64,000 nucleotides of DNA. Origin: Nothophaeocryptopus gaeumannii (Eukaryota; Ascomycota; Dothideomycetes; Mycosphaerellales; Mycosphaerellaceae). This document shows, in pieces, positions 29,338 to 40,334 of this stretch. A program made the position numbers and the translations under genes. Position 1 is the first letter of the stretch. Each line of letters starts with the position of its first letter. A model generated the notes under the pieces. It worked only from the letters and a program-made list of their open reading frames with translations, was not told where the DNA came from and did no database searches. The stretch covers positions 1,302,001-1,366,000 of the forward strand of contig JASISA010000019.1 in the NCBI GenBank assembly GCA_031771865.1. Direction: 5' to 3'.

Positions 29338-30501
29338 GAGCCAAAAACCTGGGATCATGCGGACTGCACACAACATTGTATTTTTATTTCATATCAACCT
29401 ATGTCATGCCACACACAACATAGTGTTCGGATCTGAAAGCGAGTAGGTACCTCGGAACATCGTGTTGATGAGCGCTTCCGGCGACATTGTCATATGAGGT
29501 GGTGTGTTGCGGAAGGCGCATCCAAAGGGATCGAATCCACGCAGTGCGACTTTCAACCTTGGATCGCGCTCGGATTATCAGCCTCTGGACACGGCCGCGA
29601 ACTAGGGATGCGGACGTAAACCCATGTGACATGCGTTAATCGATCCTGGTACATCATTCGATGCTATACTGACCTTCGCATTTCTCAAGCTCGTTCTTCA
29701 GCAAACCACAACTGTTCGGGAATTCAGCAAGGACACAACCTTCTTCTAAACATGTATCCAAAGCTTGCAATATGCGTCAACGGCAATTCGCTGGCGATGA
29801 TACGATCCGAACTGAGGTGTCCCAATTTTCCTTAACTATTGACATGACCTGGCTGGCAAGACTCGCCAACTCACACAGTATCGCCACTGCTCGAGTATTT
29901 CGAGAAATTCCACGACCATGGCGCTCTACGAAAAGTCAGAGCGGGACACCTACATCTGCGACGAACCGAGAACCCTGCTCCCGCGCTGCCGTATTGGGAC
30001 CGGACGCTCGACTGGGCAAGACCCATCCTCATCTTCAATCTTCTCCTTCTTCTTCGACAATGAGATTGGATTCGCAGGTCACGGAAACCCACCAGACGTA
30101 GATGATGGCTGGCTACTGTCTAACCACCGGTTCCAATTCGCAAACGCTACTCATCCATCCCCTTTCCACGTCAACGGTCTTCCTACTACAAATGATGACG
30201 ATGAGGGAAATGGTCTCTCTCGCAACTTCAGTCAAGGAATTACCTTCTTTGGACGCCAGCAAATCGGGAAATCCATCCATCGTGAAACAAGAAAAGGTGT
30301 GAGTGTGAGTGTGAGTGAGGGGGAGATACTTGATACGCAAAAGGGGGGGTCTGTGATGGCTATGATAGTCACAAGTCTGGGATGGAGGTTTTGTAATATT
30401 GTCATGAACTTCATAACGTTTCATGCCACAGAGTCTCATGTGGACTCTCATTCGTCCACAATGCTCCGTTCCCTCATCCATCATACATATCATGTCTCCG
30501 C
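29338..30501. other. Gene-free interval
   Basis: About 1.16 kb after the UstYa gene. A GTGAGTGTGAGTGTGAGT tract lies at about 30298-30316. Open frames (for example 29918-30505 plus) show no domain. Confidence 0.4.
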
Positions 30502-31006
30502 CTAAGCAGCAAACGCGGCCCCAGCAACAGGACACTTCTGCGCCGGCGCATCCTTAGGAACAGTCGGATGTTCCAAAACCTTCCCCTTATGATGTTCCAG
30601 CTTCGCATTCGTGACGGGACACACAGCACCCGCCTCCTTCTCCGTCAAATGCGGGTGAGTAGGCGGCAAGTGAGCATTGACGGGGCCGACGACAGGGCAA
30701 GTCGCATCCGTCACGGAGTCGGAGGTATTGGCGCCCTTGAGGGCGGGACATTGCGAGGCATCCATGGCCTGCGACTCGGATTTGGGGACTTGAGGGGAGG
30801 TCGGGTGGTTTTGGATAATGTTGTCGTGGTGTTCGACTTTGGCGTTTGTTACTGGGCAGCGGGCTTCTGGGTCGGTGGAAATCTCGGGGTGGTGAGGTGG
30901 GAGGACGTTGGTGGTCGTTCCTGAGGAGAGGTTAGGCAAACAACGAAGACACTGGAGGGGTTCTGTTTGATGAGGTCTCACCGACAACTGGGCAGACTGC
31001 GGCCAT
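30502..31006 (-). CDS. Cys-Pro repeat protein (six CP motifs)
   Basis: Two exons (30982-31006 and 30502-30920) around a 61-nt intron give 147 aa, starting MAAVCPVVGTTTNVLPPHHP. Six CP motifs occur in alternating blocks: CPVVG...LPPxHP (twice), CPVTNAK(V/L)EHH (twice), CPALKGANTS and CPVAGAAFAA at the end. Spacing is 20-35 residues, and His residues follow most CP sites. Such CP dipeptides are the heme regulatory motif type, so heme or metal sensing is a reasonable inference. The repeat family appears conserved in filamentous fungi but has no known function. The protein has no signal peptide and should be cytosolic. The first exon is only 25 nt. Confidence 0.72.
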
Positions 31007-31779
31007 GATTGCTGTGGTGGTTGAAGTGAGGTCTTCTTTAGCGGTATTGCTTGGTGATTGGACTGTGAGAGTAACAGAGTACCTACTACTGATGATGGTG
31101 ATGAAGGAGGAAGAAGTCGACAAAGCAGGTGAGGCAGGTGACACAGACACAACACCGTCACCCCGCCAAACACCTCACGGCCTCCTCTGGCTCATCATCG
31201 CGACCAGAGTTCGAGGCTACGCATCCTGGTTTGGGGGAGACGTGAGGTATAGCGCAAGCCTATTCAAAGTGATGTGATTGGCAGATCGATGAATCTGAGA
31301 CTCCACACCAACGCCAAGCCCATCGTTAGTCTTCTGGAGCGCAGCCTCCTTAGAAGACGCCATGTTCTTTCTCTTCCACGAATTGATCAAAGCTCCTTGA
31401 GGCGGACGAGCACTTTGGTCAGCACGTATATGCATGATAGTCAACGATGAGCCTTCACCATCCGCGGTTCCCTCTGTGTTCTCTTCGAACCGTTTTGCAG
31501 AGCTGGTTGTGGAGCTGGCTGTGAAGCAAGCGATCGAAACAAGGTGAGGCGGCCACGAGGCTGTACAGCTCTACCAAGGACGGTGCCGCCAGTGGTCAGC
31601 TGGACTGAAAGTGCTTGAGCGGCCTCTTGTTGGGCCTCCTCCCGAAAAGCTGGCAGCCTCTGGCATATCCAGGACAGTGCCCTCGTCAGCTGAATTTTGA
31701 GCATTTGCCAGACCGAATCGATTTTGCGAAGTGCGCCTCGTGGTAGGCAAGCTAGAGTCTTTGCTAGTATGAGTCGCCC
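31007..31779. other. Gene-free interval
   Basis: About 770 bp. A frame at 31441-31704 (minus) is open but shows no family features. I see no repeats. Confidence 0.35.
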
Positions 31780-32271
31780 TCACATGGCGCTGTACGTGAG
31801 GTCGGTACAGTCGGCATCCATGCCTCTGATATGCTTCACGCCAGCCAGCAGCCACTTTCTATTGATACAGCGGAAATCTGCAACCACCAAGCTCCTCCTA
31901 GTCAGAGTCGGCGACTTCAAGGTTTGGTTGGCGAAGACTGTTGCGACGCCTTTGCTCGCATCTATCTCCATGCTCAGGTCTAGGAGGTCGCAACGTAGAG
32001 TGGGATCGCCTCCAAACATAACCTTCCCGACCTCCATATATTCCTCGAGGTTGGCCTCCCTTTGGGATCCAGATCCAAGTCCATATGCAATCTCGATTTT
32101 GAAATCGGAAGTCGTTAAGCACCAAGGCTCTTCTGAAGCATTGAATTGTCGGTTGTTGTGTGCGTCGACGATTTGGTAGTATGTTTGTTCCAGGATCTTT
32201 TGAATCTTATCTTTGGAGAATTGTGACATGACTGCTGCAGAGTCTGGAGGCGATGAGAAAGGGTGGTTCAT
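31780..32271 (-). CDS. Hypothetical NTF2/SnoaL-like protein
   Basis: Single exon, 163 aa from the ATG at 32271, or 149 aa from 32229 (MSQFSKDKIQKILEQTYYQI), which may be the true start. A helical N-terminus with QTYYQIVDAHNNRQF leads to alternating strands: WCLTTSDFKIEIAYGL, RCDLLDLSMEIDASKGVATV, SLVVADFRCINRKWLLAGVK. This order of helix then curved sheet resembles NTF2-like folds (SnoaL/limonene-epoxide-hydrolase superfamily). The motif match is structural only, and no substrate or partner can be given. Confidence 0.5.
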   Translation of the reverse strand: MNHPFSSPPDSAAVMSQFSKDKIQKILEQTYYQIVDAHNNRQFNASEEPWCLTTSDFKIEIAYGLGSGSQREANLEEYMEVGKVMFGGDPTLRCDLLDLSMEIDASKGVATVFANQTLKSPTLTRRSLVVADFRCINRKWLLAGVKHIRGMDADCTDLTYSAM

Positions 32272-32663
32272 CCCAGAGAGGTGCAGTGTAGCCCCATTGA
32301 TATGCTGTCGCTGTCATCCTGTCATCCTCAAGCTGATTCAGCTGAGAGTCTCGACCACACTCAAGCGGCAGAATGACTTGACCAGGATCGCGAGGTGATC
32401 CCGAGCTCGGATGGTCCGACCGTGACGTCGACGCGTCGACTCGGACGCGATCCGAATCAGGAGATCTCACCAACAATCTCTCCCCACTTATCTATCGATA
32501 TCGTTACATCAACTTTGGACGGCGACATGCATTGGCCGTACCTACGCAGCCTCGCTTTCAGAGGCTGCAAATCGACGTCCGACCAACCTGCGTCTCTGAT
32601 GCTGCGGCACAAGAGTACTATCAAGCACGTGCACACGGGTGACAGCTACCTAGAGGCTGGGGA

Positions 32664-33050
32664 ATGGCAAGACATGCACTCAAGCTCAAAAAGAAGTCAC
32701 GCTTCATCAAGGGCGGAGGTAAGCTCCCTTTGAAGCCTGAGTCTCATCCTCCGAATTTGGCAGCCACAGGAGGTCCATGGGCAGATCATGATGAAGACCT
32801 CAATGATGAGTACGATTCCGACGAAGGCAGCTATGAAGACCTAGGAGAAGCAGCTCTTGGTCAACTTGAGATTGGACAGCCACCCTTCTCCTCCGAAGAC
32901 GAGCTAGGCGATCTTTCAGATTGGTCTGATGCCAGTGCCATTGTTCGTGGCTCTGAGGTCGTGCGCTGTCGACCGCAGAGGTTGTGGAGTGAAGACGAGG
33001 GTGATTTAGGGGCAAGCGATGAAGACGACGATGGCGTGGATGAAGAGTGA
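32664..33050 (+). CDS. Small acidic hypothetical protein
   Basis: 128 aa. A basic N-terminus (MARHALKLKKKSRFIKGGGK) leads into a strongly acidic Asp/Glu/Ser tail with DEDLNDEYDSDEGSYEDLGE and a final DEDDDGVDEE. The sequence is disordered throughout. A short lineage-specific gene is possible, and the basic/acidic split is like small nucleolar or chromatin proteins. No family is recognised. Confidence 0.4.
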   Translation: MARHALKLKKKSRFIKGGGKLPLKPESHPPNLAATGGPWADHDEDLNDEYDSDEGSYEDLGEAALGQLEIGQPPFSSEDELGDLSDWSDASAIVRGSEVVRCRPQRLWSEDEGDLGASDEDDDGVDEE

Positions 33051-33836
33051 AACGGAAAAGACTATTTCAGCTTATACGAACGAAAGAATACCTCCGAATT
33101 GGGACGTGCGATTACCTATTGAAATATCGCTTTCAAGCGCTTTTCGGACATCAATGCCCACTGGGCTCGAGGACTCTGTGCACAGCTGAAATGTTCTGCC
33201 CTGCAGGACAGAACTAGGTTTGAACTTCGAAGGATGCGCCAAGATTGAAGCTTGACCAAAGCTTCATCATTATCATACGCCCCACCTCCTACAGAAGAAC
33301 CCCGATACAGCATCAATCGCGCCAGCCTTGAATCAATAAGCTGATATTTGGCCTTTGCGCTCTTGTTTGCAGGGATCGCGGGCGTTTATGCAGCTTCATT
33401 TTCGCCGTACGACGTAAGAAGAACCGTCGCATCCAAAGCCGCGCAATGACCTGGTTGGATAGAAGCTCAAGCACCAGAGCGAGAGAGGTGATCAATGACG
33501 AGTTTTAAGCAAAGTGTTCTTGACGAAAGACACTTCCTCCGTCTACATTGTGTCGCACTACCCGCACTGGCTTGACATACTCAGCTTCTCGACAATCAGC
33601 TGTAAAAGCAGCCTCCGTGGAGCTCCATGGACCCTTGAAACGGAGTCAAGAACGTTAGTCGAGAATTGATACATCAGCTTGATTCAGTAAAGATCCCGGT
33701 CAATTATTCTGGACGATTTCCTGACTACACCTGGCAGCGTCTCTTCTCTTCACACCTCTACTGATCAACAGTCGTCTTCATCTCGACGACTCGACCCCTC
33801 TCTCCTTCTCACTCTCAGGTCCGAGTTCTATCAACA
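33051..33836. other. Gene-free interval
   Basis: About 790 bp between the acidic small gene and the P450 remnant. No convincing frame or repeat. Confidence 0.35.
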
Positions 33837-35415
33837 TGGACCTCCTTCACTCAGGATCGATTCCTCGTCTCCACCACTATGCTCGTCTTAACCCTCTCCC
33901 TTTGTCCAATCTACACATCTACTGCATCTCCCCCCTCAGAAAATATCCCGGCCCTCTCCTCGCCCGCTTCACAGACCTCTAGCGTCTCTACCACGTCTAC
34001 CGCGGCGACTCCCACCTCACAATCTGCGCATACCACCTCAAATACGGCGCCATAATCCGCATCGGTCCCAACCTCCTCGGTCTCGATTATCAGAACTCCT
34101 CAAAAGAATCTACAACACCAAGGGAGAATGGTTGAAGACTTAATTCTACCAAGTAAGTAGCACGTTAGGTGAGGATGGGAAGGTGACATATAACATCTTC
34201 AATCAGACGGATGAGGGGTTGCATGCGAGGGAGAAGAGGCCTGTGGCGAAACATTACTCGATGAATGCGACCTTGGGGTTAGAGGGATTGGTGGTTTCGA
34301 CGATCGGGGAGCTGTGTGATTTGGGAGAGTGGATTGAGTTTCGTACGCATGTTCTTTGCTCCTAAAAATCTGGCTGTTTTCATCTACTGGAGCTGACTGA
34401 GTGTTTGTTCAACAGTGGCCTGGGACGTTGTCGGCGAAGTAACTTTCTCCTCTGACCTCGGCTACCTCTCCGCAGGCCATGATTTCGACAAAGTCCTCGC
34501 AGCCGGCGAATCGCAGATGAGATACTTCACCACCACGGGCCAAATTTCCGTTCTTGACTATTGATGCGACAACAATCCAGTATATCGAATTGGTCCGCCA
34601 GGCTTTGGTCCCATCATTGCGAGTGGCGTTGAAGGATGATGAATCGAATCGAAGAAAACCAGCTTGGGGGAGAAGGAAAACAAAGATTCCTTGCAAAAGC
34701 TCCTCGAAGCCAAAACCGAACATCCAAAAATCGTGGATGATGGGCAAGTAATTTCTTATTTGATGATTAACCTCTTCTTTGATGATTAAAATCTTCGCTG
34801 GAGCGGATACAGTCGCCATAACCATCCGCGCGGTATTGTATTACTGTCTGCATGACGAGCGAGTCTGGCGCAAACTGCAAGAGTCAATACCCACGCAGTC
34901 CTCAGGAACGACATCTTGGAAAGCAGCTCGCAGCTCAGAGTATCTGGAAGCTTGTGTGCGAGAAGCAATGCGCGTCCATCCACCTGCGGGAATTATACTG
35001 GAGCGATATGTCCCTCCCCAAGGCCTCAAATTCCCCACTGGCGACTTCATCCCTCCTGGTCCAGCAGTCGGCCTGAATCCGTACATCTTATCTCGAAATT
35101 TGAGCGTTCGGGGAGCAGACGTCGATGCTTTTCGACCAGAGCGATGGCTTCGTGATGAAGAGAGCGGGGGGAGCGTAGCATCTTTCACCGCGAGGCTGGA
35201 AGCGATAAATGATGCTGATTTGGGGTTTGGAGCGGGCAGTAGGATCTGTATCGGAAAGAATATTGCATTGGTGGAGACGTATAGGGTTGTTGCGACGTTG
35301 GTAGCGGTTTGAGATGAAGTTGGTGGAGCCGAAGAAGAAGTGGGAAGTGAGGAATTACATGTTCATGTTTCAGCATGGCGGATTGGATGTGAGGATTACG
35401 GAGCGAAAATTGTAA
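33837..35415 (+). pseudogene. Cytochrome P450 pseudogene (pisatin demethylase/CYP57-like group)
   Basis: The N-terminal region still reads YCISPLRKYPGPLLARFTDL, then an in-frame TAG, then RLYHVYRGDSHL and KYGAIIRIGPN. This is the usual fungal microsomal P450 start (LRKYPGP...KYGPVVRIGPN) with stops and frame changes. Middle pieces (NIFNQTDEGLHAREKRPVAK, AWDVVGEVTFSSDLGYLS) lie in several frames. The last 530 bp (34779-35312) are nearly intact: I-helix AGADTVAITIRAVLYY, ExxR in ACVREAMRVHPPAG, FRPERWL, and heme loop FGAGSRICIGKNIAL. A missing base at about 35310 then shifts the final block (KLVEPKKKWEVRNYMFMFQ), ending at 35415. At least two nonsense codons and two indels make it non-functional. 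Confidence 0.85.
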
Positions 35416-35469
35416 AGGGTGTACATGTGCCAAGCACTGTCTATAGACAGACCATGTAGAGGTTCTCTC

Positions 35470-37893
35470 CTACAAGATCTTGAAAGATTGCGCCCTCTCC
35501 TTCAGTTGGTCGTCCGACAGCGTATTGATAGCATCGCCATCCATAATTCCATAAACAAACGATTCGCCTAGGAACCTGCAGACATCCAAGCCACGGCCGT
35601 ACGATGTACCTCGCCGCAGGATACAAGGTACACTGCAGCCAAAGAGAATGCAGATAATGTCACCGGGCCGAGTGCCTTCTGGCCCAAATCCGTGGAGCTT
35701 GTCCTTTCCAGGACCCTGGTCGATCTCAAAGAAGCATCTGTTCCAGACGACGGCTTCGACGCGTTTGATGTACTCCTTGACGATTTCCGATTCGTCGCTG
35801 CGCATGATCTCTCGAGTATTGATGTGTCCGTTGGGCGATAGACGTGAGCTCACGCAAGTCCTGCATGCTCGGAGGTACCAAGCAGGAGGATTGCGGCCGC
35901 CTTCATCTCTTTCTGCAACTAGGCCACGCCAAAGTTTGTCCGGTACGTCTTGCTTAGTGCCTTTGCGCAGGCTCTCGATGACTCTCTGAGGAATGACGCC
36001 GTCGGCGATGTGATCAGTGGCCCATGAGATCTTTCCGACCTGAATGCCTTCAACCTCGATTGAGTGATCCTCTCCATTGGTAGCTTGGCTCAACAAAATT
36101 TCTCTTTCGTCCTCAGTCCTACTACTCTCAGAAGCGTTCGGGGAGGCGAAGCCGTCAGCAGGTGGCTCCGTGCCATCAACGAGCGAGAAGTCGGCAGCTC
36201 CAGGGTCATCCTCGGTCACGGGCCCGAGAAGGCCCTGCAACGCCTTCAGCCTTTTCTCGCGAAGGTCTAGATTGTATTGGTCCGTACTTTGTGTCCTCTT
36301 CCTGTTCAAATTGGCGGCCGCTCTCGCAGCACGTTCATCCACTTCTGTTGATGGCGAAGTCTGTGGATCTTCTTGATCGTGACGATCTGTACCTAGGCCT
36401 TCCGTATATGACTCAGGTTCCTGTAAGATGATCTTGGGAGGGCTGACGTCGGCTCCAAACTTTATGCTGGCGAGCCGGGAACAGGACGCATTGTACGGAC
36501 CGTGTCCGGGAAGACCAACGAAGCTGTCGCCATGAATGCGCCTCCCAGGTTTCGATGGATCATCTCGATTGATAGGGCCTTTCTTGCTCGGCGATTGTAA
36601 TTGGTGCCTTCGAGGCACACATTGAATCCAGGATGGAAGGTAGCTCAATGGAGGACCGTTCAGGGGATATTCGTCTTCCTTTTCAGGTATCGCCCAACGA
36701 CGGCATATAATGTCTATGCGTTTGGTCGAATTGTAGATCCATCTGGCGAAGTCCGTGTACACCATCAGTAAAGATTTGCCGTAGTCGGGTCGCGGAGGCT
36801 GCTTGTCAGCGCTGAACGCCTTAGAACCTGACACTTCTTTCGAGATGTTCCTCAGGGCGTATATGGTGTCTCTGGGGTCGGAGGCTTCAAAATTGCACAA
36901 TGTGGACACAAGGTACTCAAGTCCTTGAATCGGTTCGAACATCTCACCAACTTTGTTTCTTCGAAAGATGTTGTTGATAGTGTCAACCAAGACTTTCGCG
37001 TCAAGGGTTTCCACGTCTCCCAGGCAGTTCCAGTCATTCCCATGGTCACGGCTTTCTTTGCACAGTGGTTGAATGTCCCCGATATGCTTTGCGAATAAAC
37101 AAATGGCATCTCGTAAGTCATCCCAGGCAACGTTCAGCGCTCCGCAGTACACGCGAGCGTCGACAGCCAACGCTAATTCCTGAATCACCCATCGTCTTGA
37201 GAACCAGCTGCTGCTCATGAGAGACACAAGACAGCTCCAATCATCAACTCGAGAACTATCTTGGACGAGCTTCTTCAGTTTTGGCAGATTCACAACGTCC
37301 TGAACGAATTCCATTGCCTTTTGTGTCCTCTCGTTGCCAGCACCTAGCCATACGAGGACCCTAGATGCCCTGGAGTAAACGAGATATATTTTCGCAACCT
37401 GCTGTTCTTTCTCTTCTCTGTCTTCTAGGTTGATGCAGATGGCATCGACCCAGAGTGCGACATATTTCTTATTGCGACGAAGGTGTTTCAATGCTTGGTA
37501 AATGTTTGGTCGCACGTAGAGCGAGTCGTGCATCACCTCGTCCACCACTTGGGTGACCTGTCGCGCAGTCTCCGGAGTAAGATGCCCTGGTGTCTTGATA
37601 GGTTGGTGCTGGAAGTCATTGTGTATGTAAATGGGCTTCTTGTCGGCATCGTCTCCCCAATGGTAGGAAAGAGCCTCGAATGGATAGAGCTGGCCAAGTT
37701 GGTCGAATTTGACAACACTCAAGGTAGCGTGGATAGCCTCCGAGTTATCTCCGCTCTTCGATTGTGGATGTACGAGTAGGAGACGCGCACTGTCTTCCGA
37801 GATTGGCGTATAGTTATACATTCGTCTGGTCTTCTCTGCAGCGCTCCTCAGTCTGTCTAAGAGCCCTGAGCGCGAGCGCGGCCGTTCTGCCAT
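35470..37893 (-). CDS. HET-domain (heterokaryon incompatibility) protein
   Basis: Single exon, 807 aa from the ATG at 37893 (the open frame extends 13 codons upstream without ATG). The HET domain lies at about residues 65-230: YPFEALSYHWGDDADKKPIY, LRRNKKYVALWVDAICINLE, EEKEQQVAKIYLVYSRASRV with LVWLG, and SSSWFSRRWVIQELALA. A region with DPRDTIYALRNISKE and PRPDYGKSLLMVYTDFARW follows, as in typical HET proteins. Then comes a disordered stretch and a C-terminal block ending in LHGFGPEGTRPGDIICILFG and PCILRRG. HET proteins trigger cell death when non-self partners fuse. No NACHT or ankyrin repeats are present, and no het-s or lectin partner gene is nearby. The stop is 55 bp from the P450 remnant. 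Confidence 0.92.
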   Translation of the reverse strand: MAERPRSRSGLLDRLRSAAEKTRRMYNYTPISEDSARLLLVHPQSKSGDNSEAIHATLSVVKFDQLGQLYPFEALSYHWGDDADKKPIYIHNDFQHQPIKTPGHLTPETARQVTQVVDEVMHDSLYVRPNIYQALKHLRRNKKYVALWVDAICINLEDREEKEQQVAKIYLVYSRASRVLVWLGAGNERTQKAMEFVQDVVNLPKLKKLVQDSSRVDDWSCLVSLMSSSWFSRRWVIQELALAVDARVYCGALNVAWDDLRDAICLFAKHIGDIQPLCKESRDHGNDWNCLGDVETLDAKVLVDTINNIFRRNKVGEMFEPIQGLEYLVSTLCNFEASDPRDTIYALRNISKEVSGSKAFSADKQPPRPDYGKSLLMVYTDFARWIYNSTKRIDIICRRWAIPEKEDEYPLNGPPLSYLPSWIQCVPRRHQLQSPSKKGPINRDDPSKPGRRIHGDSFVGLPGHGPYNASCSRLASIKFGADVSPPKIILQEPESYTEGLGTDRHDQEDPQTSPSTEVDERAARAAANLNRKRTQSTDQYNLDLREKRLKALQGLLGPVTEDDPGAADFSLVDGTEPPADGFASPNASESSRTEDEREILLSQATNGEDHSIEVEGIQVGKISWATDHIADGVIPQRVIESLRKGTKQDVPDKLWRGLVAERDEGGRNPPAWYLRACRTCVSSRLSPNGHINTREIMRSDESEIVKEYIKRVEAVVWNRCFFEIDQGPGKDKLHGFGPEGTRPGDIICILFGCSVPCILRRGTSYGRGLDVCRFLGESFVYGIMDGDAINTLSDDQLKERAQSFKIL

Positions 37894-38744
37894 TTGAACG
37901 TTTGAGACGAGTTGGGCGAGACAGCTGAACAAGGTCGGCTCGGGGTATCTGCGGGTGTGTGTGAATACTTAGCAGTGCAGCGATCAGGCTGAAAGAGGCT
38001 GAGCTAGGAGGACGATTCTCTCCACAACTGCATCTTGCCGGTGCAGATGACGAGGCGTCCTCGAGGGGTAGGAGTGCGGTGGGCCGCCAGATAAGAGCCA
38101 TCTTGCTCTCATCGAGACATGGAAGTATTTCACTGCTGCGCCGCTATGGCTGGCCACAATCATGCTGTGAAATGCAAGGGCTCGCCGGTCAAGCATAAAG
38201 AGCGTATCGTAGTGCATCAGAGCTCAGTGAGACCGACCCGTGTTGTCGCAATAAAAACGAGGCCGCCCGCTAAACGTCCCCTGGGATGTGCATACTGGCA
38301 AGCAGCACGCGGTGGATTCGTTCCAAAGGTTGACACCCGTGCAGGAAGGCTGAGGACAAAAGACGCCCTCCTTCCTGATATAGGGCCCCCAATTCAAGCT
38401 TCGCCCCGGCGCCATCGCCATCGCTTGCAGAGCAGCTTGGGTTCTGACGTGCCCAGCAGCGGCACCCACTTGTACCTGGTTTAAAGTAGAAGGACACATC
38501 AAGGCCATGAAGCCGTTCGATGAGGTCCCAGAGAAGGTAAATTGGAGAGCAGCGCGTTGCCATCGCGGTCTTTTCCAGAGCTGAATGTGAACCCAGGCAA
38601 GGCTTGCATACGAGGCTCCGATGCCAAGAATTGGGCGCTGCACGAGACCATTCTTGACCTCGCTACGGCCCGTTAGACAGAGCTCATGCAGATGCAGATT
38701 CAGCTCGCTCGCAAGACGCACTAGTGCCTCAATAGCCTTCCATC
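37894..38744. other. Gene-free interval
   Basis: About 850 bp. A 175-codon minus frame (38224-38751) overlaps the end of the aminopeptidase gene and has no domain. Nothing else is seen. Confidence 0.4.
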
Positions 38745-40334
38745 TCAGCATGATTTTGCAGAGTTCGCACTGTCACGAATGATTTTCAGCATCTCATCAC
38801 CTTTCGGCGTAGTTGTGATATTCTCGTAACCATCCTTGGTGATCAAGATGTCGTCCTCAATGCGAACGCCTCCAACCTGCATGAAACGGTCAAGGACATC
38901 CAGATCAATATATCGACGGTGCTTTGGGTCGTTCAGGAAGAAGTTGTCGAGCAAGAATTTGTTGAAATATATCCCGGGCTCGACTGTCACGACCATGTCT
39001 GGCTCGAGTACGGCTGCATCGGTGTGCATGAGGGATGCGCGGATATCCTCGTTCATGGCAAAGTGTTCAAGCTGGTTGAGGTCCTGCAATCGCAAGATCC
39101 ATTCGGGTCTCCATTTAGCCAGTGCTGCTCGTAACTTGGACAACGACGATGTCTGTGTATTTTCCTCTGTACGAGTCACTGGTGGATGCGGTACCGGCGA
39201 TACATCGTGCACATCCAGACCAACATGATGACCAAGACCGTGAGGTAGAAATGCTCGCGAAGTGCCCTGAGTGAATATCTCTTCGACACTGCCGCCTTTG
39301 AAGATGCCAAGTTCCAGCAGGCCTTCAATGATCATTTCGTGGGCATGCCAGAAAGATTCAACAGCCTTATTGCCCGGCATCATTTGCTTGATGCACGATT
39401 CTTGGATCTTTGCCACAAGGTCGTAAATCTGCTTAGCCTCCTCTGACGGCCAATATCCAGGGTTGCTGTGATTGATGGGGAAAGTGCGAGTAACATCGGA
39501 TGCGTATCTTTCGACTTCGCAACCAGCATCCAGAACAACTGTTTGACCGTTGCCAAAGTCTTCGGTGTTGGCGGAGTAGTGAAGCTCAGCAGCATTAGAC
39601 CCTGCACCGGCGATTGGGTCGTAGGCTTGCTCTTTTGCCTTTCGCGCGATGCAGACTTGCATGTATGCCGCCTCTACCTCAGACTCACACTTGAAGGAAT
39701 GCATATGCCTGAAGACATTTGTGTGAGCTTCTGCAGTAATGACATTGGCCTTGCGGATGAGTGCAATTTCGTGATCGTCTTTGATGACCCGGCAAGCATC
39801 CATGGCATGTTTGAGGAGCCCAGGAGGATTCCTTTCCGATCCAGATGGCGGCTCCCCTAGACAATGTATAGAAGAATTGTTGATGCTCAATGGCGAGTAC
39901 TGACCGGAATATACTGTCGTCCATTCGTGATTGCGGAACACGTCTATGGCTTCGACTTCGCCACTGCCTTTCTTGATGTAATGCGCAAAGTCGATGTCGT
40001 ATTTCTCCATTGCTTCTTCCACGGTGCTGCCTCGTCCATACCAGACGACGCGGGCTTTGTTAATAGGAGGCAACCAAAGAGTAAGTTGGTCTTTGGCAAT
40101 GCCATAGGTCACGAAAGTGTCTGGCTCGTTGCATCCAGTCAAATAGTAGAAATAGCGGTCCTGACGGAATGGAGCTGGCATGTCAGAGCCGGGCCAGTTA
40201 GCAGCTTTGGTAGCAGCTAGGAGGATCACACCCTTTTCTTTACCCAATTTCCCTGCTACTCTCCTCGCATGCGACTTGGCCGGATACTTATCGATGCCTC
40301 CGCCGCTGCGAAGGGTGATGTTCAAGGAGGCCAT
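38745..40334 (-). CDS. Xaa-Pro aminopeptidase (M24B, aminopeptidase P)
   Basis: 529 aa in one open frame. The N-terminal creatinase-like domain (residues 1-175) includes FRQDRYFYYLTGCNEPDTFV. The pita-bread catalytic domain follows, with all five metal ligands visible: Asp269 (VVLDAGCE), Asp280 (SDVTRTFP), His369 (HGLGHHVGLDVHD), Glu452 (VVTVEPGIYF) and Glu493 (VRIEDDILI). It releases N-terminal residues preceding proline, using two Mn ions, and is probably cytosolic. A stretch at 39857-39904 (48 nt, GTCAGT...CTAG, in frame, without stop) is probably an unspliced-looking intron. If so, the protein is 513 aa and reads VYSGEPPSGSE. Confidence 0.93.
   Translation of the reverse strand: MASLNITLRSGGGIDKYPAKSHARRVAGKLGKEKGVILLAATKAANWPGSDMPAPFRQDRYFYYLTGCNEPDTFVTYGIAKDQLTLWLPPINKARVVWYGRGSTVEEAMEKYDIDFAHYIKKGSGEVEAIDVFRNHEWTTVYSGQYSPLSINNSSIHCLGEPPSGSERNPPGLLKHAMDACRVIKDDHEIALIRKANVITAEAHTNVFRHMHSFKCESEVEAAYMQVCIARKAKEQAYDPIAGAGSNAAELHYSANTEDFGNGQTVVLDAGCEVERYASDVTRTFPINHSNPGYWPSEEAKQIYDLVAKIQESCIKQMMPGNKAVESFWHAHEMIIEGLLELGIFKGGSVEEIFTQGTSRAFLPHGLGHHVGLDVHDVSPVPHPPVTRTEENTQTSSLSKLRAALAKWRPEWILRLQDLNQLEHFAMNEDIRASLMHTDAAVLEPDMVVTVEPGIYFNKFLLDNFFLNDPKHRRYIDLDVLDRFMQVGGVRIEDDILITKDGYENITTTPKGDEMLKIIRDSANSAKSC

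Noticed and set aside
31441..31704. 87-codon minus frame
   Set aside because: Gln/Ala/Arg-rich, no motif, no splice context.
38224..38751. 175-codon minus frame
   Set aside because: Overlaps the end of the aminopeptidase gene, no domain, Trp/Ala/Gly-rich shadow-like sequence.
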